Source: Leeia speluncae
GTDB taxonomy: Bacteria > Pseudomonadota > Gammaproteobacteria > Burkholderiales > Leeiaceae
Length of the DNA: 64,000 bases
NCBI RefSeq assembly: GCF_020564625.1
Contig: NZ_JAJBZT010000001.1
Coordinates: 550,825-614,824 of the forward strand
Direction of reading: 5' to 3'
Part shown: positions 1-10,986 of the stretch, in pieces
How positions within the stretch are numbered: position 1 is the stretch's first letter
Layout: the number at the start of each line of letters is the position of its first letter
The notes under the pieces: generated by a model
Database searches by the model: none
What the model was told of the DNA's origin: nothing
Seen by the model: only the letters and a program-made list of their open reading frames with translations
Translations under genes and position numbers: made by a program

Positions 1-493
1 GATTGGTAATGGTTTCCCAGCCGTGCCCTCGATGACTCCCTGCTTTGTCTTTTCTTACACTAAGAACCGTATTTAGTAACAAAACCCCTTGCTTTGCCCA
101 TTCTGAAAGCTCTCCGCTAACTGGTGCAGATGTAATCGCGTTTGATTCTAGCTGTTCTTTAAACATGTTTCGTAAGGATGGCGGGATCTTCACACCTTTT
201 TGTACACTAAATGCCAGCCCGTGCGCTTCACCTTCCCCGTGATAAGGGTCTTGCCCTAGGATCACAATTTTTATTTGATCAAGCTTGGTCAAATGAAATG
301 CAGTAAATAAGCTAGTAGGGTAAACCGTTTGTCCAGCTTCCTTTTCCTTTGCTAGTAAGGCATTGACTTGTTCCCATGCACTATCAAGTAAGGAGTTACT
401 TAAAATTTGTTTCCAAGCATCAGGCAATGCAGCTACTTGATGGGTGATTGACTCGAATTCAGTTTCATTTTGAAACATAAAATTTTGCTGCAT
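1..493 (-). CDS. ung: Uracil-DNA glycosylase, family 1 (3' end outside window)
   Basis: Removes uracil from DNA as the first step of base excision repair in the cytoplasm. The visible N-terminal 164 codons contain the family 1 water-activating motif GQDPYHG followed by GEAHGLAFSV, then LLLNTVLSVR and the SHRGHGWE segment; family members are about 220-230 residues, so roughly the last quarter is cut off by the window start. The ATG at 493 is preferred over the in-frame ATG at 478 because an AAAGAGAT Shine-Dalgarno lies 4 bases before it; homologous core sequence begins well after either start. It starts 2 bases after the tex stop codon on the same strand and is probably cotranscribed with tex. 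A second, unrelated uracil glycosylase (family 4) is at 32197-33159. Confidence 0.95.
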   Translation of the reverse strand, partial: MQQNFMFQNETEFESITHQVAALPDAWKQILSNSLLDSAWEQVNALLAKEKEAGQTVYPTSLFTAFHLTKLDQIKIVILGQDPYHGEGEAHGLAFSVQKGVKIPPSLRNMFKEQLESNAITSAPVSGELSEWAKQGVLLLNTVLSVRKDKAGSHRGHGWETITN

Positions 494-495
494 GA

Positions 496-2772
496 TTATC
501 TCTTTAGCTTGGCAAATGCCTCTGAAAAGGCGGTTGCCTTTGGCTGGTTTACATTGGCCTTAGGTGATGCGGTTGGTTTGTTAGTCGTTTGCTTATTCGC
601 TTGTTTAACCGGCTCTGCGTTTAACTTCATACTTAATGCGATTCGTTTTCTTGCGACATCAATTTCAGTCACTTTTACTTTGACAATATCGCCAGCTTTG
701 ACTACTTGGTGTGGGTCTTTCACAAACTGATCGGATAATGCAGAAATATGAACTAAACCATCTTGATGAACGCCAATATCAACAAATGCACCAAAATTAG
801 TAACGTTAGTGACAACGCCATTTAATAACATACCAATTGCTAGGTCTTTTATTTCATTGACTCCATCGTCAAAGGTAACCGCTTTAAATTCTGGCCTTGG
901 GTCACGACCGGGCTTCTCTAGTTCTTTCAGAATATCCATGATGGTAGGAAGACCTGTTTCACCATCAACAAACTCAGTTGCGGGAATTTGCTTAAGAAGG
1001 CTGCTATTTCCAATTACTTCTAAAACCGGTTTGTTTAGTTTTGCTAACATTTTTGCGACAACAGGATAAGACTCTGGATGAACAGAAGAGTTATCTAGCG
1101 GATTATTGCTATTGCGAATGCGTAAGAATCCCGCTGCTTGCTCAAACGTTTTTTCTCCGAGGCGAGGTACTCTCTTCAATTGTTCTCTGTTTAAAAACTC
1201 GCCGTTCTGATCGCGAAACTCAACAATGTTTTTCGCAATCGTTGCAGATAACCCAGATATTCTTGTTAGCAGTGAAATAGACGCTGTATTTAAATCTACA
1301 CCGACCGCATTGACACAATCTTCGACTACCGCATCAAGTGACTTTGCTAATTGGACCTGATTCACATCGTGTTGATACTGGCCAACACCAATGGATTTTG
1401 GTGTGATTTTGACGAGTTCCGCGAGCGGATCTTGTAATCTTCTAGCGATAGAAACGGCACCTCGTAAACTCACGTCTAGCGTAGGAAACTCTTTCGCCGC
1501 TAGTTCTGAAGCAGAATAAACTGAGGCCCCTGCTTCAGATACAACAATTTTTTGCAGCTTGACTTGGCTATCGAAAGACTTGATTAATTCTTGTGCTAAC
1601 TTATCTGTTTCTCTACTTGCAGTACCATTTCCAATCGCAATTAATTCTACTTGATGGGTGTTCACTAATTGGGTCAAGGTTTTAAGGCTACCAGACCAAT
1701 CGTTGCGAGGGACATGAGGATAGATAGTATCTGTTGCGAGTAATTTTCCCGTTCCGTCTACTACTGCAACTTTGACGCCGGTACGAAGTCCTGGGTCTAA
1801 CCCAATCGTTACGCGTTGACCTGCAGGTGCGGCCAGTAACAAATCTTTTAAATTCTTGGCAAAAACGCGAATGGCTTCTGTTTCACTGCTTTCTTTTAGG
1901 GTTGCCAGCAATTCATTTTCTAGACTTGGTCCAATTTTACCTTTCCAAGCTAATTTTGCAGTTTCTACACGCCATTTTTGCGTGGCATGAGCATCAATTC
2001 GGGCATGCTGCAAGATCATGACTTCGGCTGCATTATTTACTTCTGAGGACTCTGGTAAATCTAGTTTAATACTCAGTGCATTTTCGGCAACTCCACGCAA
2101 TATCGCTAATGCTCGGTGAGAGGGAATGGAGCGGATGTCTTCAGTAGCAGCAAAATAGTCTTTAAATTTCTCAGCACTTTCGCTTTGGTCAATTCGCTTG
2201 GTGGTGATTTGTCCTTTTTGCCAAAGTAAATTTCGAAGCTTCCCAATTAAAGAGGCGTCTTCTGACCAGGTTTCAATCACAATGTGTCTAGCGCCATCTA
2301 GCACGCTTTTAAGGTCAGCTAAATCTGGGTGTGAGCCGACAAACGTTGCCGCTAATTCTGCTGGCTCCAAATGTAATTGGCTGAGAATTTTATCTGCTAG
2401 CGGAGCAAGTCCTTGCTCCCGCGCAATTTGTGCTTTGGTTCTTCTTTTGGGTTTAAAAGGGAGATAGAGGTCTTCTAAGGATTGCTTTGTATCTGCTTGT
2501 TGTAATTGTGTGAGTAACGATGGCGTCAGTTTTTCTTGCTCTGTGATGCTTTTAATAATCGCAGCACGTCGGTCTTCTAGTTCGGTTAGATAAGCTAGCC
2601 GTTCTTCTAAGGCGCGTAATTGGGTGTCGTCTAAGCCGTTGGTGACTTCTTTACGATATCGTGCAATAAATGGAACCGTTGCACCTTCATTAAGTAAGGT
2701 AATTGCAGCATTAACCTGCTGCTCACGAACGTTTAGTTCAACCGCAATTCGTTTGGCAATCGAAGAAGACAT
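496..2772 (-). CDS. tex: Tex-family S1 RNA-binding protein
   Basis: Conserved nucleic-acid-binding protein thought to act in transcription. At 758 residues it has the usual Tex length and order: N-terminal helical Tex domain (about 1-190), YqgF/RuvC-like fold around residues 320-450 (starting VTIGLDPGLRTGVKVAVVDG), tandem helix-hairpin-helix region near 490-560 (NTASISLLTRISGLSATIA), and a C-terminal S1 domain near 645-720 (GVVTNVTNFGAFVDIGVHQD, GLVHISALSD). The tail after the S1 domain is Lys/Ala/Gln-rich and probably disordered. The gene is complete and lies upstream of ung on the same strand with a 2-base gap. Family identity is clear; the exact role in this organism is not visible from sequence. 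Confidence 0.96.
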   Translation of the reverse strand: MSSSIAKRIAVELNVREQQVNAAITLLNEGATVPFIARYRKEVTNGLDDTQLRALEERLAYLTELEDRRAAIIKSITEQEKLTPSLLTQLQQADTKQSLEDLYLPFKPKRRTKAQIAREQGLAPLADKILSQLHLEPAELAATFVGSHPDLADLKSVLDGARHIVIETWSEDASLIGKLRNLLWQKGQITTKRIDQSESAEKFKDYFAATEDIRSIPSHRALAILRGVAENALSIKLDLPESSEVNNAAEVMILQHARIDAHATQKWRVETAKLAWKGKIGPSLENELLATLKESSETEAIRVFAKNLKDLLLAAPAGQRVTIGLDPGLRTGVKVAVVDGTGKLLATDTIYPHVPRNDWSGSLKTLTQLVNTHQVELIAIGNGTASRETDKLAQELIKSFDSQVKLQKIVVSEAGASVYSASELAAKEFPTLDVSLRGAVSIARRLQDPLAELVKITPKSIGVGQYQHDVNQVQLAKSLDAVVEDCVNAVGVDLNTASISLLTRISGLSATIAKNIVEFRDQNGEFLNREQLKRVPRLGEKTFEQAAGFLRIRNSNNPLDNSSVHPESYPVVAKMLAKLNKPVLEVIGNSSLLKQIPATEFVDGETGLPTIMDILKELEKPGRDPRPEFKAVTFDDGVNEIKDLAIGMLLNGVVTNVTNFGAFVDIGVHQDGLVHISALSDQFVKDPHQVVKAGDIVKVKVTEIDVARKRIALSMKLNAEPVKQANKQTTNKPTASPKANVNQPKATAFSEAFAKLKR

Positions 2773-2829
2773 ATAGTGGCAATCTAGCTATTAACAAGAC
2801 CGCCACTTTGAAGAGGTTTCTATTGAAAA

Positions 2830-5634
2830 TCAAGCAGGAATTTCATTTTGCATGAATAAGGCCATCTCAGCAGATGGCAGTGGCTTACTGTATAAGAAGC
2901 CTTGTGCAAACTCACATCCTAATTCTTTCAGGAAACTAGCTTGCTGCTCCGTTTCTACGCCCTCGGCCACTACTTTTAACTTTAGGTTGTGCGCCATCGC
3001 GATAATCGCAGAAGTAATCGATGCATCATCTGGGTCATTAATTACATCGCGAACAAATGAGCGGTCAATTTTTAGGTGGTCAATTGGGAAGCGTTTTAAG
3101 TAGGACAAGCTAGAGTAACCAGTACCAAAATCATCAATCGCAAGTGAAACACCTAGTTCATTCAATCGAGAAAGCAGCTGGATAGTATCTTCTACCTCAT
3201 ACATCAGTAGAGACTCAGTAATCTCCAATTGTAGTAATTCGGGGTCTAATCTACTTTCGGCAAGCGCGGAGGCAACCGTTTCTACAAGCGATCCTTTTAA
3301 GAACTGACGTGCAGATAAGTTAACCGCAACTGGAACAACTTTTAAGCCTGCATCTTCCCACACTTTTGTTTGTCGACAAGCTTCACGCAGAACCCATTCA
3401 CCAATTGGCACAATTAGGCCAGTCTCTTCTGCAATTGGAATAAAGCGTAGTGGCGATACTAAACCTAGTTCTGGGTGTCTCCAGCGAATCAACGCCTCCA
3501 TGCCGACTAGTTCTTTGGTAATCAAATCAATTTGAGGTTGGTAATGTAATTCAAATTGATCATTACGTATGGCAATACGTAACTGACGCTCCATATCAAG
3601 GCGTTCAGTTGCGGCAGTGTTCATGCTTTGTTTGAAGAACTGATAGTTATTGCGACCACTATCTTTCGCAAAATACATGGCAGTATCAGCGTTACGCATT
3701 AAGCCATCAACAGTTGATCCATCGTCAGGGCATAAGGCAATACCTATAGATGGTGTGATGTGTAAGTCCATGTTATCAATAACGAAGGTGCTGGTTAGCG
3801 CCTCCATGATTTTTAATGCGGTATTTTCTGCCTCTTTCGCATCATCTAAGCCAGACAACACAATCACAAACTCATCACCACCAATTCTAGCTACCGTATC
3901 CGCATGACCAACACAACCGATTAGGCGGTCTGCAACGTGTTTCAGCAAGCGGTCACCAAAACTATGGCCTAAGGTGTCGTTAATGTTTTTAAAGCGATCT
4001 AGGTCAATAAAGAGAAGTGCGCTTTTCTTATGATTGCGCTCAGCTTGTAAGATAGATTGCATCAATCTATCGTGCAGTAAGTTTCTGTTAGGTAGTCCAG
4101 TGACGGTATCGTGGTGTGCCAAGTGCCAAATGTGGTCGGCGTGCTGTTTTTGTTCTGTAATGTCAGAAGTGATACAAACAAAGTTCCGAATTGCACCATC
4201 ATCGCCTCTAATTGGCGATAACGTCACTAGCTCTAAGAACATTTCGCCATTTTCTTTTCTGGTCCAAATTTCACCTTCCCAGAAAGTGTGGCTATTCAAA
4301 TGATGCTGAATCGTATCGATTAATGTGTGGTAATGATCTCTGCCTTTAAGCATTGGTGCTACCACACCAATTAAATGATCTTCTGTTGTGGCCAGCATTT
4401 GGCAAAATGCCGGGTTCGCAGAAATAATGCGAAACTCATTATCTAGAATCAGAATACCGTCTCGGCTTTGCTGAATTGCTTTAGATGCAAGTTGTAGGCC
4501 TTCTTCAATTAGTTTTCGCTGTGTCACATCTACAATGGTTGCGCGGACAAAGTTACCATTCATCGAAGGCATTCTAGATAAACGGATTTCAACAAATAAA
4601 TTCGGGTTTCTAGCTGTAGTGTGCTGCCATTCAAGTACTTGTGGTTTTCCGGCAAAGGCCGCATCGAGAATTTTGTGGCCAAGGTCAGATGAAGATTTTC
4701 CATCCGGCTGAAAAGCTGGTGTAATGAGTCCATCCCAAAGCGTTAAAGACAGTAGCTTCTCGCGCGTTAAGTTATATAGGCTACATGCAAATGGGTTTGC
4801 GTCTGTGAACGTACCGGTGTTTACATCGATCACGACAATGGCTTCCGGCGCATTTTCGATCAGTGAACGATACCGGTCTTCACTTAAGGCCAATGCTTGG
4901 GCTGACTTTTTGCGTTCTTCTAGTTCTTCTTCAAGTCGGATATTGGTTTCTTCTTGTGCAACAAATAGGTTATTCAAAGCCATCCGCGTGGTTTCGAGCG
5001 ATTGACCTAGCATGCCTAATTCATCCGTTCTTTCCCAAACAAAGGGTTCGTCTAATTCACGACGCGCCAAGCTAGTCGATTCTGAGATTAGTTTTCTGAG
5101 CGGATCTAACAGACGACGTTGAAGAAGTACCAAAATCATGATCATACTGAGCAGAATCTGCCCAAGTAGAATGTTCAAGAAGGTTTTTTCGTAAATCGTT
5201 AGCTGTTCTTGTAATTGCCCATCGTGCATGACAATCTGAACTTCACCAATTTGAGCCCCTTTTCTTACGATAGGGCGTTTGACCACATAAGGTTTACCGG
5301 TCGCAAATTCTGAATGTGTCAGGGACAAAAAAGTACCGACGTTTTCGGCATGAACTTCTATGCTCGAAATTCGACGGTCACTAGATAAAGCTTCTAAGAT
5401 AGGCTTGGCAGACTCTGGGCTTAAGTTCCAAACAGGTTCTTGCATACCTAATGAAAGGATCTCCGCCAAACGAGTTTGGTCGGTCATAAATGCATCATAC
5501 AGATCAGCACGGCGTTTTTTGATCGCATAAAGGCCTGTACCAACTGCTGGTATCAGCAAGGCAAGAACGACCGTAATGATGAGTGCGCTACGTAATGTTA
5601 GTCTTGGCTTCAGTTTCATCAATTGCTTATTCAT
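2830..5634 (-). CDS. Membrane PAS-PAS-GGDEF-EAL cyclic-di-GMP enzyme
   Basis: Predicted dual-domain cyclic-di-GMP turnover protein of 934 residues. A transmembrane helix near residues 17-36 and another near 152-172 bracket a periplasmic sensor region; a HAMP-like segment follows, then PAS domains around 255-375 (SLIENAPEAIVVIDVNTG) and 385-505 (SRDGILILDNEFRIISANPA). The GGDEF domain near 510-670 keeps the catalytic signature RIGGDEF, and the EAL domain near 685-925 keeps EALIRWRHP, DDFGTGYSSL and KIDRSFV, so both cyclase and phosphodiesterase sites look intact. Net activity cannot be told from sequence. It ends 57 bases from the tex start and probably has its own promoter in the 440-base gap upstream. 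No partner gene indicates the ligand. Confidence 0.93.
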   Translation of the reverse strand: MNKQLMKLKPRLTLRSALIITVVLALLIPAVGTGLYAIKKRRADLYDAFMTDQTRLAEILSLGMQEPVWNLSPESAKPILEALSSDRRISSIEVHAENVGTFLSLTHSEFATGKPYVVKRPIVRKGAQIGEVQIVMHDGQLQEQLTIYEKTFLNILLGQILLSMIMILVLLQRRLLDPLRKLISESTSLARRELDEPFVWERTDELGMLGQSLETTRMALNNLFVAQEETNIRLEEELEERKKSAQALALSEDRYRSLIENAPEAIVVIDVNTGTFTDANPFACSLYNLTREKLLSLTLWDGLITPAFQPDGKSSSDLGHKILDAAFAGKPQVLEWQHTTARNPNLFVEIRLSRMPSMNGNFVRATIVDVTQRKLIEEGLQLASKAIQQSRDGILILDNEFRIISANPAFCQMLATTEDHLIGVVAPMLKGRDHYHTLIDTIQHHLNSHTFWEGEIWTRKENGEMFLELVTLSPIRGDDGAIRNFVCITSDITEQKQHADHIWHLAHHDTVTGLPNRNLLHDRLMQSILQAERNHKKSALLFIDLDRFKNINDTLGHSFGDRLLKHVADRLIGCVGHADTVARIGGDEFVIVLSGLDDAKEAENTALKIMEALTSTFVIDNMDLHITPSIGIALCPDDGSTVDGLMRNADTAMYFAKDSGRNNYQFFKQSMNTAATERLDMERQLRIAIRNDQFELHYQPQIDLITKELVGMEALIRWRHPELGLVSPLRFIPIAEETGLIVPIGEWVLREACRQTKVWEDAGLKVVPVAVNLSARQFLKGSLVETVASALAESRLDPELLQLEITESLLMYEVEDTIQLLSRLNELGVSLAIDDFGTGYSSLSYLKRFPIDHLKIDRSFVRDVINDPDDASITSAIIAMAHNLKLKVVAEGVETEQQASFLKELGCEFAQGFLYSKPLPSAEMALFMQNEIPA

Positions 5635-6073
5635 CCATGCAATAGGCAGATGTCACAAAAAGGGGATATTTGCTTATCATCGAATTAGCATAACAGATGT
5701 GCTCGGTACTGTCTTATTTAACCTGTAGTCTTCTGACAGTTTCAGTTAAAATTGTCCCTTTGCATCTCTTTTAATGCAGTTTTCATACATATGCAACCAT
5801 ACCCAATAGGGTAATCCGTGTGTATGGTTATTTTATAGCTGTTCTGATAATCTTCCGGGCCGATTTCTATAGGTTTTTTGGGTTTAATGCAATAAAAATT
5901 TTGCAAGCAGTCGATTCAAATTACACATTCGAGTTCAAGCAGGTATTCGGATGGTGTGTTGAGTTGAAGGCTCCAAAGCGCTGTAGAGATGTTTCAAAAT
6001 AAATGACTTGTCAACCAACTGTTTCGACAGCTCGTTGTTAGTAAATGACTTTAATTCGCATAGTGAACAATGA
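5635..6073. other. Divergent intergenic region with inverted repeat
   Basis: This 439-base gap separates the minus-strand GGDEF-EAL gene from the plus-strand yajR-like gene and must hold both promoters; I could not assign either with confidence. An inverted repeat AACCATAC (5795-5802) / GTATGGTT (5822-5829) encloses a smaller one, ACCC/GGGT (5801-5812), and is followed by an ATTTTAT stretch, so it could fold as an RNA hairpin. A 60-codon open frame at 5820-6002 has no recognisable start signal or family and I do not treat it as a gene. Confidence 0.4.
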
Positions 6074-7450
6074 ATGAAGCAAGCTGAATCTCGAATGTCA
6101 CCCATCGAAATGAGAGCAAGCCTAGGGCTGGCAGGCGTTTATGCCCTTCGTATGTTGGGGATTTTTCTCTTTTTACCTGTGTTCATGCCCTATGCATCAC
6201 ACTTGCCAGGTAGTGATCCCGCTTTAGGTGGTTTTGCGTTTGGTATTTTTGCCTTAGTACAAGCCTGCCTATTGATTCCGTTTGGCATGTTGTCTGATCG
6301 TATTGGCCGCAAAAAAGTAATTTATATTGGCTTAACGCTGTTAGCAATCGGTAGTTTTATTGCGGCTTATGCCAGTAATATTTACTGGCTAATTGCAGCT
6401 AGGGGTTTGCAAGGAACAGGGGCGATATCTGCTGCTCTAACCGCATTACTCGCGGACTTAACGCGTGAAGAACATCGTACCAAAGCGATGGCGATGATTG
6501 GTGGCAGTATTGGTGTCACATTTGCAGTATCACTAGTGCTTGCAGCAAGGATTGAGCATTGGATTGGTGTGCCTGGCATGTTTAAGCTGATAGGATGCTT
6601 GGCGATTGCCGCAGCAATTGGTGTTAAATTTATTGTTCCAGACCCTGTTATTTCTCGTTTTCACTCAGATACAGAAACGAATGCAAGTAGATTACCTTCT
6701 GTATTGAGAAATACCGAATTACTGCGTTTAAATTTTGGTGTATTTGCATTGCATGCTGCACAGGCTGCGATGTTTGCCGTCATTCCGTTTGTATTAAGTA
6801 AAGAACTAAAGCTAGATCAATCAATTCAATGGCACGTGTACTTACCCGTTGCAATTTTAGGATTTGTACTTATGGTGCCCGCCATTATTTATGGTGAGAA
6901 AAAAGGAAAGCTAAAACCTGTATTCTTGGCGGCAATTGCACTGATGCTGGTTGCCCAAGCGGGCATGTCTTTCGGCCTAGTTTCCTATGCGGGTATTTTT
7001 GGATTGCTAGGTATTTACTTTATTGCCTTTAATATTTTAGAGGCTACTTTGCCATCAATGATTTCCAAAATGGCGCCAGCAGATGCAAAGGGTACGGCAA
7101 TGGGGGTACAGAATACCGCCCAGTCGATTGGTTTTGCCGTTGGTGGTGGTTTAGGTGGTGTGGTTTATAAGCATGCAGGTATTGCGCCTACCTTTTTGTT
7201 TTGTGCATTTCTAATGTTCTTGTGGCTGATTGTTGCCGCAGCAATGAAGCCACCGCTAAAAGCATCTAGCAAGATGTTCCATCTCGCTGATGATTGGAAT
7301 GGTGATGCTAATTTACTAAAACAAAGTTTAGCGGCATGCCATGGTGTGTTGGAAGCGGCGGTAATCACTGAAGAGCGGGCGATTTATCTGAAGGTTTCAC
7401 AGGCTGGGTGGGATGAGGCAGGTGTAAAGCAATTGCTGGAAGCTGCCTAA
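6074..7450 (+). CDS. yajR: YajR-like MFS transporter with C-terminal YAM domain
   Basis: Twelve-helix major facilitator protein of the inner membrane, 458 residues, closely resembling E. coli YajR (454 residues). Shared features are the N-terminal MSPIEMRASLGL segment (MTPGERRATWGL in YajR), the MFS motif A loop SDRIGRKK, LADLTREEHRTKAMAMIG, LNFGVFALH, and MISKMAPADAKGTAMGV in the second half. After the last helix (about residue 390), a 65-residue cytosolic tail corresponds to the ferredoxin-like YAM domain of YajR. The exported substrate is unknown for the family. The start at 6074 gives a few residues before the conserved region; ATG at 6095 is the alternative and neither has a strong ribosome site. 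It lies just upstream of ssb. Confidence 0.85.
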   Translation: MKQAESRMSPIEMRASLGLAGVYALRMLGIFLFLPVFMPYASHLPGSDPALGGFAFGIFALVQACLLIPFGMLSDRIGRKKVIYIGLTLLAIGSFIAAYASNIYWLIAARGLQGTGAISAALTALLADLTREEHRTKAMAMIGGSIGVTFAVSLVLAARIEHWIGVPGMFKLIGCLAIAAAIGVKFIVPDPVISRFHSDTETNASRLPSVLRNTELLRLNFGVFALHAAQAAMFAVIPFVLSKELKLDQSIQWHVYLPVAILGFVLMVPAIIYGEKKGKLKPVFLAAIALMLVAQAGMSFGLVSYAGIFGLLGIYFIAFNILEATLPSMISKMAPADAKGTAMGVQNTAQSIGFAVGGGLGGVVYKHAGIAPTFLFCAFLMFLWLIVAAAMKPPLKASSKMFHLADDWNGDANLLKQSLAACHGVLEAAVITEERAIYLKVSQAGWDEAGVKQLLEAA

Positions 7451-7606
7451 TCTGATGTTTTGTTTAGATGGTAATTGAAAATTTTGCGCTTTTATTTTCT
7501 TCAGCTCAGCTTATCCGGTAGAATTTACAGAGAACTATTGGGTTGTCTACTGTCATGTAGGGCAATCTGTAAGATTAATGATGTTGAAAATGGATGATTC
7601 TAAAAG

Positions 7607-8134
7607 ATGGCATCTCTGAATAAAGTGTTGTTGATTGGTAATTTGGGTCGTGACCCAGAAGTGCGTTACATGCCAAACGGAGAGGCAGTTGCCAACTTTA
7701 GTATTGCAACGACAGATTCTTGGAAAGACAAGAATGGTCAAAAGCAAGAGCGTACCGAATGGCATAACATTGTTATGTATCGTCGCTTGGCTGAGATCGC
7801 AGGCCAATACCTGAAAAAAGGAAGTTCAGTGTATTTGGAAGGTCGTTTACAAACCCGTAAATGGCAAGACAAACAAACAGGTGCAGATCGCTATACGACA
7901 GAAGTGGTTGCTGATCAGATGCAAATGTTAGGTGGACGTGGCATGGGCGGCGGTGCTGCCGACTTTGGTGGTAATGATGACGGCGGCTTCCAAAGTGCGC
8001 CACCTGCGCCAGCTTATGGTGGTGGTAATCAAGGTCAGGGTGGTCAGGGTGGCGGCTTTAGTCAGCCAGCCCCAAGACCAGCTCAACAACGTCCTCAGAT
8101 GGATGACTTTGCCGATGACGATATCCCTTTCTAA
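7607..8134 (+). CDS. ssb: Single-stranded DNA-binding protein
   Basis: Homotetrameric single-strand DNA-binding protein of replication, repair and recombination. The OB-fold occupies about residues 1-110 ([20 protein letters not shown], then [30 protein letters not shown]). It is followed by a Gly/Gln/Pro-rich flexible linker and the acidic C-terminal tip [11 protein letters not shown], which recruits partner proteins. The 175-residue length is typical. A perfect bidirectional terminator lies 32 bases after the stop. I looked upstream for a LexA box (CTGT-n8-ACAG) and did not find a convincing one. Confidence 0.98.
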   Translation: MASLNKVLLIGNLGRDPEVRYMPNGEAVANFSIATTDSWKDKNGQKQERTEWHNIVMYRRLAEIAGQYLKKGSSVYLEGRLQTRKWQDKQTGADRYTTEVVADQMQMLGGRGMGGGAADFGGNDDGGFQSAPPAPAYGGGNQGQGGQGGGFSQPAPRPAQQRPQMDDFADDDIPF

Positions 8135-8166
8135 GCCGAGAATGGGGTAGGTGTGTTGCAGAAAAA

Positions 8167-8199
8167 TTAAAAGCCACTAGTGATAGTGGCTTTTAATTT
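8167..8199. terminator. Bidirectional terminator between ssb and yaiI
   Basis: A 13-base perfect stem TTAAAAGCCACTA (8167-8179) / TAGTGGCTTTTAA (8184-8196) with a GTGA loop. Runs of T follow on the plus strand and, because of the A-run at 8162-8166, on the minus strand as well. It sits between two convergent genes and should end both transcripts. Confidence 0.9.
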
Positions 8200-8218
8200 A
8201 GAAATTTTAGATATTCTT

Positions 8219-8671
8219 TTAAGACTTGATAAATTTGGTCAGAAGTCTATCTAACTGATTGGAAAACTGTTGTTTGTCAGCAGCGCTAAATGCACTAGGG
8301 CCACCAGTTTCTACCCCACTATTTCGTAATGACTCCATAAAGTCGCGAATCGATAAGCGTTCACTGATATTGAATTTGTCGATTAACTCCCCCTTAAAGT
8401 CTATTACGGTTGCCCCTTTGGCAATGACCAAACTCGCTAGCGGGATATCAGAAGTAATCACTAAGTCATTTGCTTCGACAATCTCATGAATATATTTATC
8501 CGCCTCATCAAATCCCGATGGAACTTGATATGCTTTGATCCAGTCTGAAGGCGGAGTGTTCAGTAATCGGTTGGCAACAAATAAGGTGGATAGTTGACAG
8601 CGATTGGCTGCACGATAAATCACCTCTTTAATGGCAACAGGGCAAGCATCAGCATCTACATAAATGCGCAT
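8219..8671 (-). CDS. yaiI: UPF0178 (YaiI/YqxD) family protein
   Basis: Small cytoplasmic protein of 150 residues in the UPF0178 family, which has a PIN-like nuclease fold but no firmly established function. The diagnostic N-terminus MRIYVDADACPVAIKEVIYR is present, with acidic residues that would sit at a PIN-type metal site. Further family segments are NDLVITSDIPLASLVIAKGA and RNSGVETGGPSAFSAADKQ. Complete gene, convergent with ssb, with no operon partner. Confidence 0.9.
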   Translation of the reverse strand: MRIYVDADACPVAIKEVIYRAANRCQLSTLFVANRLLNTPPSDWIKAYQVPSGFDEADKYIHEIVEANDLVITSDIPLASLVIAKGATVIDFKGELIDKFNISERLSIRDFMESLRNSGVETGGPSAFSAADKQQFSNQLDRLLTKFIKS

Positions 8672-8904
8672 AACATTTCTTTTCGGTAATTTGGAGGTGA
8701 TTTACTCGTCTGAGTAGGTCAGTATTATGCCATCCAATTCGCTGTCCAGTTAAAATTGCCATTAAAAAGGATAGCTCGTCGTATTAGGACAAGTAATTTA
8801 GAATTATTTCTGTATGCTTGATACATTTTTTTCAAAACCTCTGGCAAGGAGATTCTGTTAAGTAAAGCGATAGGGCTACTTAATATGAATGCCAGATAAT
8901 TTAG

Positions 8905-10023
<1,119 letters not shown>

Positions 10024-10878
10024 ATGAGTAATCTGACGATGGAAGTGCTGAGCGAACATCGTGCATTTGGTGGCAAGCAGGGCTTTTATCGTCATGCGTC
10101 CACCAGCTGCAACGGCAGCATGAAGTTCTCGCTCTACCAGCCGCCACAAGCGGAAGCAGGCAAGGTGCCCGTACTGCTGTACTTGTCCGGGCTGACTTGT
10201 ACCGAAGAAACCTTCATGATCAAAGCAGGTGCTCAGAGGCTTGCTAGCGAACTAGGCATGATGCTGGTGACTTGTGATACTAGCCCGCGTGATGCAGCTG
10301 TTGCTGGTGAGTCAGATAGCTGGGACTTTGGTCTGGCAGCCGGGTTTTATCTGGATGCCACGCAAGCACCTTGGTCGACCGCTTACAATATGTATAGCTA
10401 TGTCGTTAAAGAGTTGCCCGCAGTGCTAGCAGCTAATTTTCCTGCAGCAGACCTAGACCGTATGGGGCTTTTTGGCCATTCGATGGGTGGGCATGGCGCG
10501 TTAACAATTGGTCTAAAGCATCCAGAGCAATTTAAATCTGTTTCCGCTTTTGCGCCAATCGTTGCTCCTAGCCAATGTCCGTGGGGTGTCAAAGCCTTCA
10601 CCGGTTACTTGGGCGCAGATCAATCGGCTTGGGCGGCTTATGATGCGACTAGCCTCGTTGCCAAGCAGCAGCATCCGCAAACCATTCTGATTGATCAAGG
10701 TACAAGCGATAAATTCTGGGTCGAGCAATTGAAGACCGAATTATTTGTCGAGGCTTGCCAGAAGGCTGGTCAAGCGGTGTCGGTGAATCTGCGTGACGGT
10801 TATGACCACGGCTATTACTTTATTAGTTCCTATATTGATGACCATTTGCGTCATCATGCAGGGATTTTGAAGGGCTAA
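10024..10878 (+). CDS. fghA: S-formylglutathione hydrolase
   Basis: Hydrolyses S-formylglutathione to formate and glutathione, completing the pathway begun by the upstream dehydrogenase. It is an esterase D type alpha/beta hydrolase of 284 residues: nucleophile elbow GHSMGGHG, Asp in IDQGTSDKFW, His in DGYDHGYYFISS, and oxyanion segment YLSGLTCTEETF. The ATG abuts the adhC stop codon (TAA then ATG), so translation is probably coupled. Base composition over the first third looks more GC-rich than its neighbours, but codon use is otherwise unremarkable. A terminator follows at 10911. Confidence 0.97.
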   Translation: MSNLTMEVLSEHRAFGGKQGFYRHASTSCNGSMKFSLYQPPQAEAGKVPVLLYLSGLTCTEETFMIKAGAQRLASELGMMLVTCDTSPRDAAVAGESDSWDFGLAAGFYLDATQAPWSTAYNMYSYVVKELPAVLAANFPAADLDRMGLFGHSMGGHGALTIGLKHPEQFKSVSAFAPIVAPSQCPWGVKAFTGYLGADQSAWAAYDATSLVAKQQHPQTILIDQGTSDKFWVEQLKTELFVEACQKAGQAVSVNLRDGYDHGYYFISSYIDDHLRHHAGILKG

Positions 10879-10910
10879 ACTGGTCCTTGGCTTGCCGTGT
10901 GCAGACTGCT

Positions 10911-10938
10911 TGGGCTACTCTTCGAGGTAGCCCATTTT
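10911..10938 (+). terminator. Rho-independent terminator after fghA
   Basis: Stem TGGGCTAC (10911-10918) / GTAGCCCA (10927-10934) followed by TTTT. It ends the adhC-fghA transcript before the exonuclease gene. Confidence 0.75.
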
Positions 10939-10986
10939 CATTGGTGTGTGTTGTGTACGCCCACTTAGCCCATAAAGGTTAACCGA

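Noticed and set aside
5820..6002. 60-codon open frame upstream of the yajR-like gene
   Set aside because: No recognisable family, no Shine-Dalgarno, and it starts within an inverted repeat; most likely non-coding promoter region.
7451..7606. LexA box upstream of ssb
   Set aside because: Several CTGT sequences occur but none with a matching ACAG at the right spacing.
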